This document shows positions 1 to 7,699 of a stretch of DNA of 64,000 nt, in pieces. Position 1 is the first letter of the stretch; every line of letters starts with the position of its first letter. A program made the position numbers and the translations under genes. Under the pieces are notes generated by a model. The model was not told the DNA's origin. It ran no database searches and worked only from the letters and a program-made list of their open reading frames with translations. The DNA is from Hanleya hanleyi (Eukaryota; Mollusca; Polyplacophora; Lepidopleurida; Hanleyidae), in NCBI GenBank assembly GCA_036873755.1, contig JAVTVY010017474.1, forward strand, positions 1 through 64,000, read 5' to 3'.

Positions 1-468
1 AGATCTGTTGCATCTCTCCATCGAGGGTGTTTATGGTCTTCACCGTAGGTGGCACAGGGTAGGGTGATTGGAGGTTTTGAAGCAACCGAGGTTCGACGAG
101 GACCATTTTTTTCGTGTGGTTCATTGTTTGTCGGCCGAAGAGTCCACCCAATACTGGACCCAACACGGAAGCGGCCAACGGTGCTAAGATGGCCCCGAGA
201 AAGCCGCCTTTCTGTAACACCTTTTTCTTTTGTGTTTGTGGGACCGCTTATGGACTAGGGTTCGTAGACCTGTCTTATGCTTGGCCAACTTGGTCTTCTG
301 AGCCGGAGTCAGTGGTACGTTGCCTTTTAACAGATTGTACCCGATCTCGCACAGACAGCGTACAAGGTCAGGGTCCGCACCGCGTACAATGGTTCGGACC
401 AACTCAGGTGGGGCCGTCTTCAATACACGGAGCGTGGGAGCGTGCTTCCGTACTCGCGCAGACATCAT
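1..468 (-). pseudogene. pX-like Polinton/adintovirus core peptide gene, frameshifted, 3' end outside window
   Basis: The minus-strand frame from ATG 468 (or 465) encodes a basic protein with the pattern APPELVRTIVRGADPDLV, then CLCEIGYNLLKGNVPLTP, then a Lys/Arg-rich stretch. This is the small conserved Polinton/adintovirus protein compared by others to adenovirus core peptide pX; it is expected to sit with the genome inside the virion. Just after the KHKRK tract the frame runs into a stop at 184. The adjacent frame continues without a stop to base 1 and carries the hydrophobic, Gly-rich segment that normally follows in this family. The break maps to a run of five T (+ strand) at 222-226 and equals one missing base. 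A TTG 6 bp upstream of the ATG is in frame but is not a likely start. Confidence 0.7.
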
Positions 469-557
469 GTACAACTAATGCTAGAACCCACAACTCTGCT
501 CTTTTTATCTACTTCAGAGAACGAGACAAAGTCAACCCTGCTGTGGTATTCATTCTT

Positions 558-563
558 TTTATT
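558..563 (-). terminator. AATAAA polyadenylation signal for the ATPase/membrane-protein transcript
   Basis: TTTATT on the + strand reads AATAAA on the minus strand. It lies 62 bp after the ATPase stop and just upstream of the pX-like start, as expected for a minus-strand mRNA 3' end in a compact element. Next to it is a (CA)n run and a CCAGCTGG-type hairpin at 590-603. Related GGGGGAG-containing sequences occur near 5850, 23690 and 34270, so this junction is conserved among copies. Confidence 0.45.
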
Positions 564-624
564 ATCCCCATCATCAAAACACACACACACCCCAGCTGGG
601 GGAGCCACTGTGGGTGTGTTTACA

Positions 625-1232
625 TTATTTTTGCAAGTACACGTGGTGGGTCTCTCCGGCAAAGATGCCGGTCCGTAGTCGAAGGTGGTCGGGGGTGGCT
701 TGCTTGAGGTCGAAGAGCATATACCCGTGCTGAGGGGTTGTGGCATCTTTAAAGGCTTCCAGCGCAAACGGTGTGCGGCCGGGATATATCTGTCTCGCCA
801 GGTGCAGCAGTTGAGTGGTATCTCTCGGGTTTTTGAAGACCACCAGGTAGTGGGCATTTAAGCTGATGTTCCGATGTTCTTTGTTTTACTGAACAGATTC
901 TGCACAATGTAGATGATGCTGAGCCGTCGATGGTGGCTGCCTTTGGTAAAGAGTTGGGTGACCCGCGCATCCGTCTCCGCCATGAAATCATCCAGAACCA
1001 CCAAGGTGTCGGGTTCCAAATCGGCCAGGTTAGGTAGGCCTTCCACGAACGTGATGTGGGGCATTGCTGCATACGCTTCCTGCCATTCTCCGTAACACCA
1101 CACGATTCTGGCAATGGGTGGAGTGATCATGCTGTCGGCGTGTTCGAGGAGCTTCCGGACGAAGTGCGTTTTGCCGGAACCCGTCGGTCCTGCGATGAGA
1201 CACGTGAAGGGATGCTGCCAACGGGGATCCAT
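625..1232 (-). pseudogene. Polinton FtsK/HerA-family (A32-like) genome-packaging ATPase, one frameshift
   Basis: From ATG 1232 the protein shows HPFTCLIAGPTGSGKTHFV, a full Walker A P-loop (residues 15-22), then RIVWCYGEW, a Walker B block (TLVVLDDFM, about residues 75-83) and the sensor-like segment YIVQNLF. These are diagnostic of the Polinton packaging ATPase, which pumps DNA into capsids. The frame stops at 858, but the adjacent frame carries the family's C-terminal part (NPRDTTQLLHLARQIYPG onward) down to 625. The break lies at about 872-888 and equals one missing base next to a short T run. Total length over both frames is about 200 aa, normal for the family. The start overlaps the membrane-protein gene by 106 bp, and no separate promoter is visible. 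Confidence 0.85.
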
Positions 1233-1696
1233 GGTTCGAGGTGTATCCGCTGTCGTGGTAACCCGCTCTTGTAAATTTGGTACGAGTGAACTGGAGTGGT
1301 GGTGGCTACAACGTCGGTCGTCGTTGTCTGTTCACTGTCAGGGATGGTGCTGGGGGTGGGTACAACGTGGGTGGTCGGTTCACTGTGAGGGATGAAATCC
1401 GGTGGGTCTTGAGACGTAGTAGGTGTACTTGGTGTAAGTGTAGAGCTTACACTCGACGTGGCTTGTACACGGGGTGTGGTGGTGACTGAGCTCGATACGA
1501 CTGATGCTCTCTGTAGACCCGTTTCACTGATGGCTGGTGTTCTCAGTTGGTTAAGTAACGTGCTGACATAGGCTACGTCGTAAAACACACCTCCGTACAA
1601 CACACTCAGCAGGGTTAGCACTATCACCCCAAAGCCTACTTGCGCTTTGCGCGTTTTGGAAGACGCTGTGTTCAGAGACGGTTGCACCGTGTTCAT
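1127..1696 (-). CDS. Polinton membrane protein with Ser/Thr-rich mucin-like domain
   Basis: This 189-aa protein starts at ATG 1696, 42 bp below a TATA box. One strong transmembrane segment lies at about residues 20-41 (VGFGVIVLTLLSVLYGGVF). It is followed by a 100-residue stretch very rich in Ser, Thr and Pro, which would be a target for O-glycosylation. The C-terminal 35 residues overlap the ATPase start in another frame and are basic. The family is not recognised. Position between integrase and ATPase, and a single-pass membrane layout, suggest a virion or host-membrane role, but this is inference. No frame break is seen. Confidence 0.6.
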   Translation of the reverse strand: MNTVQPSLNTASSKTRKAQVGFGVIVLTLLSVLYGGVFYDVAYVSTLLNQLRTPAISETGLQRASVVSSSVTTTPRVQATSSVSSTLTPSTPTTSQDPPDFIPHSEPTTHVVPTPSTIPDSEQTTTTDVVATTTPVHSYQIYKSGLPRQRIHLEPWIPVGSIPSRVSSQDRRVPAKRTSSGSSSNTPTA

Positions 1697-1737
1697 AGTC
1701 GGACGTGGAATGTAGGAGGACGGCAGTGGTGTCTGGC

Positions 1738-1743
1738 TTTATA
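1738..1743 (-). promoter_or_regulatory. TATA box of the membrane protein/ATPase transcript
   Basis: The minus strand reads CTATAAAG here, 42 bp before ATG 1696. The TAA inside this TATA box is also the stop codon of the integrase, so two signals share the same bases. Confidence 0.6.
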
Positions 1744-2780
1744 GTCGTTTCACCTGGTTGGCAGCGACCCAGGAATTGAAGGAACTGGGCCAGCCTTGCC
1801 ATTTGACGAAATGAAACAGTTTGCCACGTCGACGTTCCGTTTTCAAAATCTGCTCCACCGTGTAGTAGTCTTGCTGTGTTTTTACGTCAGGCTGTAATTC
1901 CGTCTCGTAAAACGTGCCTAGCAACGGTTCCCCTTGAAGATCTTCCAGTTCGTAGACTCGCCGCTGTCGGTGTAGGCGCCGTTTAATCAGGAAGTGATCA
2001 TCGCTCCAGTTGGGCAAGTAACTTTTCTCGAACTTGCCCTTGACTTTACTGATCCGTACAGGGTCCCCGACCTTGAACATCGCCTTCGGTGCTCGTTGCG
2101 ATGGCATGGGGTACAAGACACGTCGGACTTGGGCTTCATTGCGTTGGGTCACGGTAATGGGGGCTCTCTGTATACTTCGATGATAGGCTCGATTGTAACC
2201 CCTCACCAGTTTCGGTAGAACATCGATGTACCGCCTTGTATTCTTATAGGTGAAATATTTATACATGCGGCCTTTGAATGTCCTGTTGAACCTTTCCACC
2301 ACGGAAACCTTGGTCTCGTTGTACGTATGGAAGAAAAACACCTTCTGGGCTTTCAGAAACTGTTGGAACGGTCTGTTGAGGAATTCCGTGCCTTCGTCGG
2401 TTTGCAAATACAAAGGTTTGCGCCGGGTCTTGAAGATGTCTTTGAACGCCGCTATGAGATTCGCCCCCGTTTTCGTCCGGATGGGTACCACCCACGCATA
2501 CTTCGATAGGATATCGATGCACGTCAAGATATACCGATTCTCATCGTTGTGTTTGGCAAAGGCGCTCATATCGACCAAATCCGCTTGCCACTGGGCATCT
2601 ATTCCTCCCACGATGACCCGGTTCCGTAGAAAATGGCGACGGACAGATCGATGTAGGTATAGGTGTCTTGTCTTCTTAACCAATCTCGGACTTGGGCACG
2701 TTGTATCCCCTGGGGTTTGGCCGCTCGATAGAGAGCCGACAATGCACTATAGGCCGCCGGACTGATGATGGACCCTGGCT
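1739..2780 (-). pseudogene. Polinton integrase (retroviral-type, C-terminal chromodomain), N-terminal frameshift
   Basis: The main open frame (2683-1739, 314 codons) carries the rve integrase fold: QADLVDM (D35), LQTDEGTEF (D96) and KVSVVERFNRTFKGRM (E130), the D-D-E triad of DNA integration. An SH3-like segment follows (about 200-265). A chromodomain closes it (YYTVEQIL to WVAANQVKRL, residues 273-314), probably for reading target chromatin. The frame has no ATG at its 5' end; it opens with a TTG. The conserved N-terminal part (ALYRAAK, VRDWLRRQDTYT) lies in the adjacent frame up to about 2780. The break at about 2654-2660 equals one missing base. No ATG opens the upstream frame either: an ATA sits where a start could be expected, so the true start is unknown. 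Confidence 0.9.
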
Positions 2781-2786
2781 CTATCG

Positions 2787-2796
2787 TTTATTTATA
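2787..2796 (-). promoter_or_regulatory. Combined TATA box (integrase) and AATAAA signal (PC4-like gene)
   Basis: The minus strand reads TATAAATAAAC. TATAAATA (2789-2796) sits just before the integrase, and AATAAA (2787-2792) sits 75 bp after the stop of the upstream PC4-like gene. The same ten bases can serve as promoter element and polyadenylation signal. Confidence 0.5.
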
Positions 2797-2867
2797 ACGG
2801 GTATATCTTGGGCCGGAGTTTCTTTCTGATTTTCTTCGTGGACTTCCAAAGTGGCCATGGTAAATGA

Positions 2868-3249
2868 CTAGTCCAACTCGTCTGATGACCGCTTGATAAG
2901 CACTTCATCCACATCCACCACGGCATCTTCCAATGCAGACCATAGATCAGGGTGAAGGGTAAAATGCACTGTACCCCCATCTAGCCGAGCCAATTGGGCA
3001 AAGAAAGGGCCGCGTCGGATGTACACATCGTGACACAAGTGGATGAGGTCGCCGTCCAGTTCACCAGACAACACCCGTTTGAATTTGGTCCAGCCCTCCC
3101 GGACAGACGAATGTGGGCCGGGCACGGTTGTGTAGGGTCCGCATCACAGATGTCTCCCACCTCCTCCATGATATCGACCTTATCCGCATACACGTGCAGG
3201 AAAACCTCGGGGTCAAGCTGAAATACGCCAGTACTATATGCTCCGTCAT
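2868..3249 (-). pseudogene. PC4-like Polinton protein, paralogue 1, two frameshifts
   Basis: Starting at ATG 3249 (40 bp below a TATA box), the coding match to the neighbouring paralogue runs through three frames in turn. An N-terminal part ends in SLTPR; then VYADKVDIMEEVGDIC; then EGWTKFKRVLSGELDGDLIH and FTLHPDLWSALEDAVVDVD. The two breaks (about 3200-3209 and 3124-3134) each equal one missing base. The C-terminal pattern of beta strands ending in a G/F-T-L-x-P-x-x-W-x-x-L helix resembles the ssDNA-binding domain of the transcriptional coactivator PC4 (p15/SUB1). That link is inferred from pattern only. Confidence 0.55.
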
Positions 3250-3288
3250 GGTCAGTACGTGAATGGTACCACATTTCACTGTCTCTCG

Positions 3289-3296
3289 TATTTATA
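3289..3296 (-). promoter_or_regulatory. TATA box of PC4-like paralogue 1
   Basis: TATAAATACGAGAGA on the minus strand, 40 bp before ATG 3249. The same extended sequence TATAAATACGAG precedes paralogue 2 (3871-3878), so the promoter was duplicated with the gene. Confidence 0.6.
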
Positions 3297-3322
3297 GGGA
3301 GAACCCCGTGAGATCAAAAGGA

Positions 3323-3820
3323 TCAGGTGGTCATATCACTGGGCTGACTGAGTCTAGTCGGGTAATCAATGGCATCGTCGTCGGGTTCATGTAGTTGTTC
3401 ATGGGGTTCAGCCAGCGCGTCCTCAATAGCACGAGCCCACCCCAACTGGTGTGATGATCGCTCGTCCGGTGTAAACAGCTGGTCCACAATAGGCACCACT
3501 TTCTCCAAGGCTGACCACAGATCAGGGTCTAGGGTGAAGCCTCGCGTAGGGTCTTGGTAGCGGCCCAGGCGTAGGAAGAAGGTTGCACGGTATACGTAGA
3601 TGGCATTGTCTATGTGGATGAGGTTTCCGTCGAGCTCGTCGCCCAACACCCGTTTAAATTTGGTCCAGCCGTCACGAGGTAGCGTCACCGTATTCGATAA
3701 GGTCTCAGCGGGCGCCCAGCAAATATCTCCACGGTCTTCCATCAGGGTGACTTTATCTTCATAGACGTGTAACCCCACCCGGGGTGTAAGGGGCAGAATG
3801 GCTCGTAGGACGGGTGACAT
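3323..3820 (-). CDS. PC4-like Polinton protein, paralogue 2 (165 aa, intact)
   Basis: The start at ATG 3820 (MSPVLRAIL) is chosen because a TATA box lies 51 bp upstream and paralogue 1 starts at the same alignment position. An in-frame upstream extension would overlap the next gene and lacks support. The protein matches paralogue 1 at LHVYEDKVTLMED, GWTKFKRVLGDELDGNLIH and FTLDPDLWSALEKVVPIVD. The last block has the Gly/hydrophobic/Leu-x-Pro-x-x-Trp-x-x-Leu pattern of PC4/SUB1 C-terminal domains, which bind single-stranded DNA and aid transcription or replication. It ends with an acidic tail (HEPDDDAID). A nucleic-acid-binding accessory role in the element is likely but unproven. Confidence 0.6.
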   Translation of the reverse strand: MSPVLRAILPLTPRVGLHVYEDKVTLMEDRGDICWAPAETLSNTVTLPRDGWTKFKRVLGDELDGNLIHIDNAIYVYRATFFLRLGRYQDPTRGFTLDPDLWSALEKVVPIVDQLFTPDERSSHQLGWARAIEDALAEPHEQLHEPDDDAIDYPTRLSQPSDMTT

Positions 3821-3870
3821 GCTTGCTCCAATGTCGAACGGTGAATGACACACACTCTGTCTGACCCTCG

Positions 3871-3878
3871 TATTTATA
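3871..3878 (-). promoter_or_regulatory. TATA box of PC4-like paralogue 2
   Basis: ACTATAAATACGAGGGTC on the minus strand, 51 bp before ATG 3820; nearly identical to the box of paralogue 1. Confidence 0.6.
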
Positions 3879-3923
3879 GTCCCCACTGTCAATACCACAG
3901 CGCCAGGGTCAATAGGGCACAGA

Positions 3924-4214
3924 CTAGTGTGAGGCCAACCAGCGGCGCTGGTTCCGGCGTGAGCGCTCCTGGTCCATAGCGCGAGCATCAAGGATGGCTG
4001 TCATAGTCCAGTAGTGGTGAGTGATGGCACGCCTCTCCATCGAGTGCACTCTGTGGAGGACCGCTTCTGTGAACTCGTTCAGGATCTGGCGTCGTCCCTC
4101 GTTGTCATCGCCATCTGCAAACATGGACCGGACCACTGCTCGGTAACCCGTGAATGAATTCACCGCGGTGGCATGCTGTAAAATGCAAGTCGCATGGGGC
4201 TGGATCTCCGCCAT
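3924..4214 (-). CDS. Unknown 96-aa Polinton protein
   Basis: ATG 4214 lies in a good context (GCCATGG) and 41 bp below a TATAAAA box. The protein is mostly predicted helix with charged ends (MFADGDDNEGRRQ, QERSRRNQRR) and no recognised motif. It is the first minus-strand gene of a divergent pair with the finger gene at 4765, a position often used for early or regulatory genes. Its 3' end lies in the promoter region of PC4-like paralogue 2. The frame is intact and the codons look ordinary, but the function is unknown. Confidence 0.5.
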   Translation of the reverse strand: MAEIQPHATCILQHATAVNSFTGYRAVVRSMFADGDDNEGRRQILNEFTEAVLHRVHSMERRAITHHYWTMTAILDARAMDQERSRRNQRRWLASH

Positions 4215-4254
4215 GGCTCTGTAGAAATGAAGGTGTGGGATCCAGAGGGACGTG

Positions 4255-4261
4255 TTTTATA
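4255..4261 (-). promoter_or_regulatory. TATA box of the 96-aa gene
   Basis: TATAAAACACGTC on the minus strand, 41 bp before ATG 4214. Confidence 0.55.
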
Positions 4262-4448
4262 GACCAGATGTAGCTCTACGGGTGTAGTCCGTGATACGTA
4301 CTATTCTGATGGGTTAGTCCAAAAAAGGGAGCAACAACAACAACAACAACAGCACAGATTACAGATCAATCCTTTTATTATGCGTGAACAACATAGAAAT
4401 GCATGTACTGACCTGTCTGTGGGGGTTTCCCACAATGGCGTTCACCTT

Positions 4449-4570
4449 CGCGTCTTTTCGTGTACGTCCGTGTCTTTTCATTAAAGTCCGTGTATTTTCG
4501 GTAAAGTCCGTGTCTTTTCGGTAAAGTCCGTGTCTTTTCGGATCGGTGACGTCCGTGTCTATCGTCCGGG
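4449..4570. repeat. Iteron-like 20-bp tandem repeat between divergent Polinton genes
   Basis: The unit GTCCGTGTCTTTTCGGTAAA occurs about five times with small changes, filling the space between the TATA box of the 96-aa gene (minus) and that of the finger gene (plus). A (CAA)n run lies at about 4331-4350, and a minus-strand AATAAA (TTTATT, 4374-4379) also lies in this gap. The open minus-strand frames across the repeat are explained by the repeat itself. Possible roles are regulatory binding sites or a replication origin; neither is shown. Confidence 0.6.
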
Positions 4571-4711
4571 CACTTCGCGTCTGCGCCTGCATTGGGTATG
4601 TATAAGGTCTTCATACGCGCGCGCAATGCGGCTCAGTGGTACACCAGTACACCAGTCTCGATCCTCGACTTGGGGTAGAGTGTGCTAAAAATAGATTACC
4701 AGCTTGCGTGC

Positions 4712-4719
4712 TATAAAAG
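4712..4719 (+). promoter_or_regulatory. TATA box of the finger/PolB-N-like gene
   Basis: GTGCTATAAAAGGGAAGC, a near-consensus core promoter 46 bp before ATG 4765. It faces away from the minus-strand gene cluster. Confidence 0.65.
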
Positions 4720-4764
4720 GGAAGCGGCCTTGCCATTTCATCAGACACTCTATCAACCACCAAG

Positions 4765-5681
4765 ATGTTCACTTGCACAACTTGCCAGAAGCAGTTTACT
4801 CGTCTAGATAATTTACGACGCCACGAGGCCTCCACCCACAACGATGGACTGTATACTTGTATAACCTGCGTACGGTCATTTAATCGGGAAGATACTTTAC
4901 TGCGCCACGAACGTTCAATTCATGGGCCATCCAAGCGTCCATGCGAGGATTGTGATCAACTCTTCAAACGACGCAGTCAGTTGCTGCGACACCAACGGTT
5001 GATTCATGCCCATGAGCATGAACGACAACTTCCTACTGAAGAGGAGCCACGGAAGGTGAGATCCAGTGAAGATAAGCCCGGGGAGACGAACGCCACTGGT
5101 GATGCGATGAAGGAGAGCCCGCCTATACCCACAGTTGAGAAGAGCCTGAATATCCAGCCGGACCCCAGCGTTACGGTTTCGAGTCCTGACATCGAACATT
5201 TTCTGGTGGAGCCCATAAATGTTCCTAGCGATCTCTTACAGGACAACCATCCAATCAGTGATATCGATCGGCGCCATTGGTCCATGACACGGTACTGTTT
5301 CCACCCTCAAGATATCTACAATTTCCCACTGACCAACCGCACCTGTCTACGCAGCTACGTGGAAGCCATCTTCAACGATCAAACTACGGCCTTTACATTG
5401 AATGTCGCTTTCGGATACATCTTACGTCACAAAAAGACGGACCAGTTACGGTATTATTATCCCAGTGCCAACAACCATGTGTTTGACCAGCCGGTCACCA
5501 TCATTAACCGGGGGTCACTAGAGACGATGCTGGAGATACTGGACACCGTGGAACCCTTGAGATGGGCGCATTGTCAACGCCCCAACATTCAATGGGTGGT
5601 AGAGAGGGTAACCAATGTCACGTTTTCCTGACCAAGCTGACCGATCACCCCCATCGGTTGAATGCGTCACCCGTGCACTGA
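4765..5681 (+). pseudogene. Three C2H2 zinc fingers fused to a Polinton PolB N-terminal-like domain, late frameshift
   Basis: Three fingers open the protein: C4/C7/H20/H25, C32/C35/H48/H53 and C60/C63/H76/H81. A charged linker (residues 85-165) follows. Residues about 170-288 carry the pattern AFTLNVAFGYILRHK, LRYYYPSANNHVFDQP and QRPNIQWVVERVTNVTF. That pattern is typical of the region before the exonuclease domain in Polinton DNA polymerase B proteins. The frame stops at 5631; the adjacent frame continues the same conserved block to a stop at 5681. The break sits in a T4 run at 5623-5626 and equals one missing base. No exonuclease or polymerase domain follows, so it is either a stand-alone DNA-binding gene or the truncated 5' end of a polymerase gene. 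Confidence 0.65.
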
Positions 5682-5781
5682 TGAATATCATGCCGTACAC
5701 ACACACACACTCTATGTCTACATGCTGCTCGCTGACTTGAGCTCAGTAAACCCTTGTACCTAATGTGACAATGTGTTAAAT

Positions 5782-5787
5782 AATAAA
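5782..5787 (+). terminator. AATAAA polyadenylation signal of the finger gene
   Basis: AATAAA 100 bp after the stop at 5681, in an AT-rich stretch. A hairpin-forming CCCCAGCCTGGGG-type sequence follows at 5850-5866. Confidence 0.5.
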
Positions 5788-5929
5788 ACATGGTGTTTGA
5801 TATTTCAATTTGTTTTGCTGTGAACATACTAAACATACCCAGGGCGGCTCCCCCCAGCCTGGGGGTATGATGTAACATTGGGGTAATAAACTATATAAAC
5901 ATTACTAAACTTGTTGTTTTTTTCACGAC

Positions 5930-6130
5930 AACCGCTATCCGATTGTATAATACTCCGCGCGCGTCACACACTTGCGATATGCGTCCGCGCGCGCACTGCC
6001 GGGGATGACGCGCACTGCCGGAGAACTCGCGCGCTGCGGGGCGCCGGGGCGGGGCCGGGGCGGGACCGGGGCCGGGAAAGTTGGAGGGCGGGACCCATAC
6101 AGGGTGCAGTTTTCGACACTGGGTGACCAC
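5930..6130. other. CpG-rich block in the terminal region of copy A
   Basis: A GC- and CpG-dense stretch with repeated CGCGCGC and GGGGCGGGGCCGGGGCGGG (GC-box/Sp1-like) in otherwise AT-rich DNA. No gene is seen. It lies between the finger gene and the terminal repeats and looks like a small CpG-island-type control region. Confidence 0.5.
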
Positions 6131-6167
6131 ATCCCGACAAAAATGGCCAGTTTTCGACACCGGATGT

Positions 6168-6320
6168 GCCGCCATCTTGAACACACGTGCCGCCATCTTG
6201 GATATGTCCCATAATGCACCGGGTCAAAATACTCGCTTCTGATTGGACGAGAGCTCCGTGGCGGATTTGAAATACTCGCTTCTGATTGGACGAGATCTCC
6301 GCATTGCATCTGCGCATGCG
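6168..6320. promoter_or_regulatory. Two YY1-type motifs and two CCAAT (ATTGG) boxes
   Basis: GCCGCCATCTT occurs at 6168-6178 and 6189-6199. The phrase ACTCGCTTCTGATTGG, an inverted CCAAT box, occurs twice at about 6232-6282 and again at about 7034-7050. A CCAATCAGAAGC sequence also occurs in copy D near 34424. Motif identity is read directly; factor binding in this organism is an inference. Confidence 0.5.
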
Positions 6321-6720
6321 CAGAATGGCTACCGCACACCCAACCCATCAGATGCCCCTTCACCACTTTGATACCTCACTCGACCCCACTGGACCAGCAG
6401 TAACTACCCTACATCCCAAAACGGCTATTTTCATACCCTTGGGCCACCGCGCATGCGCAGAAGGCCGATAGTTCAACCCCACACCCAGCCATCAAATACC
6501 CCTTCACGAATGCTTCACTTTGATACCTCACTCAACTCCATTGGACCATGAGGGACTCCCCTAGCTCCCAAAACGGCTATTTTCATACCCTTCGGCCACC
6601 GCGCATGCGCAGAAGGCCGATATGTCAACCCCACATCCAGCCCATTAGATGCCCCTTCACATAAGCTTCACTTGGATACCTCACTCGACCCCATCGGACC
6701 ATTTTATCTAGGGACTACTT
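6311..6720. repeat. Terminal tandem repeat of copy A (about 135-150 bp, NRF1-like core)
   Basis: Three units each begin with the palindrome GCGCATGCGCAG (6311-6323, 6448-6460, 6600-6612). Each continues with GATGCCCCTTCAC, TTTGATACCTCACTC and CCCAAAACGGCTATTTTC. The same unit in diverged form builds the TIR arrays of copies B flank, C and D (for example GATACCTCACACGACCCATT at 38214-38233). This ties all the elements to one family. Confidence 0.75.
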
Positions 6721-6792
6721 TTTCTCCGCGGAAGGTTTTTCCCGCGACCGAATCACCGCCAGACATGACCGCGGATGAATACATCTTTCACA

Positions 6793-7014
6793 GCCGCCAT
6801 CTTAAACCCACCACCCACCCACCACCACAGCCGCCATCTTAAACCCACCACCCACCCACCACCACAGCCGCCATCTTAAACCCACCACCCACCCACCACC
6901 ACAGCCGCCATCTTAAACCCACCACCCACCCACCACCACAGCCGCCATCTTAAACCCACCACCCACCCACCACCACAGCCGCCATCTTAAACCCACCACC
7001 CACCCACCACCACA
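6793..7014. repeat. 37-bp tandem repeat, six copies, each with a YY1-type motif
   Basis: Copies start at 6793, 6830, 6867, 6904, 6941 and 6978, essentially identical. Each unit is GCCGCCATCTTAAACC followed by a CCACC-rich stretch. The core matches the animal YY1/Pho consensus (AAGATGGCGGC on the other strand). Near-identity of the six copies implies recent expansion. Confidence 0.85.
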
Positions 7015-7137
7015 CATGACCCCATGTGACACAATACTCGCTTCTGATTGGCTGTCGCGTGTGACCTCCACGTGTCCTCCACAAAATATGCAAATTTCTG
7101 AGGTCAAGTGACCTTCAAATGCTCTTTGTATACTACT

Positions 7138-7176
7138 TACCCGGTCTCCCATCCAAGTATTGACCGGGTCAAACAG
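7138..7176 (-). other. 5S rRNA-like 3' fragment next to the right end of copy A
   Basis: On the minus strand this reads CCCGGTCAATACTTGG followed by ATGGGAGACCG, an almost exact match to the conserved 3' third of animal 5S rRNA (intragenic box C area). Only this part is present, so it is a fragment or part of a 5S-derived repeat, not a working gene. Confidence 0.5.
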
Positions 7177-7439
7177 TGAGACGGTATACAGTACTTCACA
7201 AAACAACGAAAATATATATACATATTATAATCAATGCAAATATGCATATTTATCCCCAATGAGTCTATAATGTATTCTTATAAGGTCTATGGAATACGGT
7301 ACCCCAGATTCAGTCTACGTACTCCGACACCATACCGGCGAACAGTGGGAATCAGTCACCAGAAGAATGCATAATTGGTCTACAGTAAAATGGTATACTG
7401 GTCTGCAGTTCTATGCGATAATTCCGCGATGAAAAGAAA

Positions 7440-7680
7440 TGTGGTACTCGACAACTATTCTACAGTGAAGGATACACAGGGTACCCTGAAAGTGTTCTAC
7501 GGTAAAAGATACTATAGTATAGTACACAGTACTCCACAACCATTCTACAGTGAAAGCAAGGTACACAGTACTCCACAGTCATTCTACAGTGAAAGGTACA
7601 CAGTACTCCACATCCATTCTACAGTGAAAGGTACACAGTATTTCACAACCAATCTATTTGTGAAATGACATATGGTACTC
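7440..7680. repeat. Degenerate 35-bp tandem repeat
   Basis: The unit GGTACACAGTACTCCACAAC plus CATTCTACAGTGAAA repeats about four times clearly from 7520 and more loosely from 7440. No gene is supported. Confidence 0.65.
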
Positions 7681-7699
7681 TATAATCAAACAGTGAGTA

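Larger units (their letters stand above)
1..7137. mobile_element. Polinton/Maverick (adintovirus-like) element, copy A, left part outside window
   Basis: The stretch holds the hallmark Polinton gene set: a retroviral-type integrase with chromodomain, an A32/FtsK-like packaging ATPase, a pX-like core peptide, PC4-like proteins and a finger protein with a Polinton PolB N-terminal-like domain. The major capsid protein, protease and polymerase are not seen here and would lie left of base 1 if present. The right side (about 5900-7137) is a repeat-rich terminal region. The right end is placed at 7137 because the sequence GCTCTTTGTATACTACT there resembles the inverted terminus of copy B (7130s versus 19982-19998). 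The matching left end and target duplication cannot be checked in this window, so the exact right border is an inference. Confidence 0.85.

Noticed and set aside
114..707. 197-codon plus-strand frame
   Set aside because: It lies antisense to the pX-like and ATPase genes, whose conserved motifs are clear on the minus strand.
4359..4626. Two Lys/Arg/Thr-rich minus-strand frames
   Set aside because: They translate the 20-bp tandem repeat and lack a start context or promoter.
221..5626. Programmed ribosomal frameshifting as the cause of the breaks
   Set aside because: Sites lack a consistent slippery heptamer and differ among genes; several fall inside highly conserved blocks. Missing bases explain them better.
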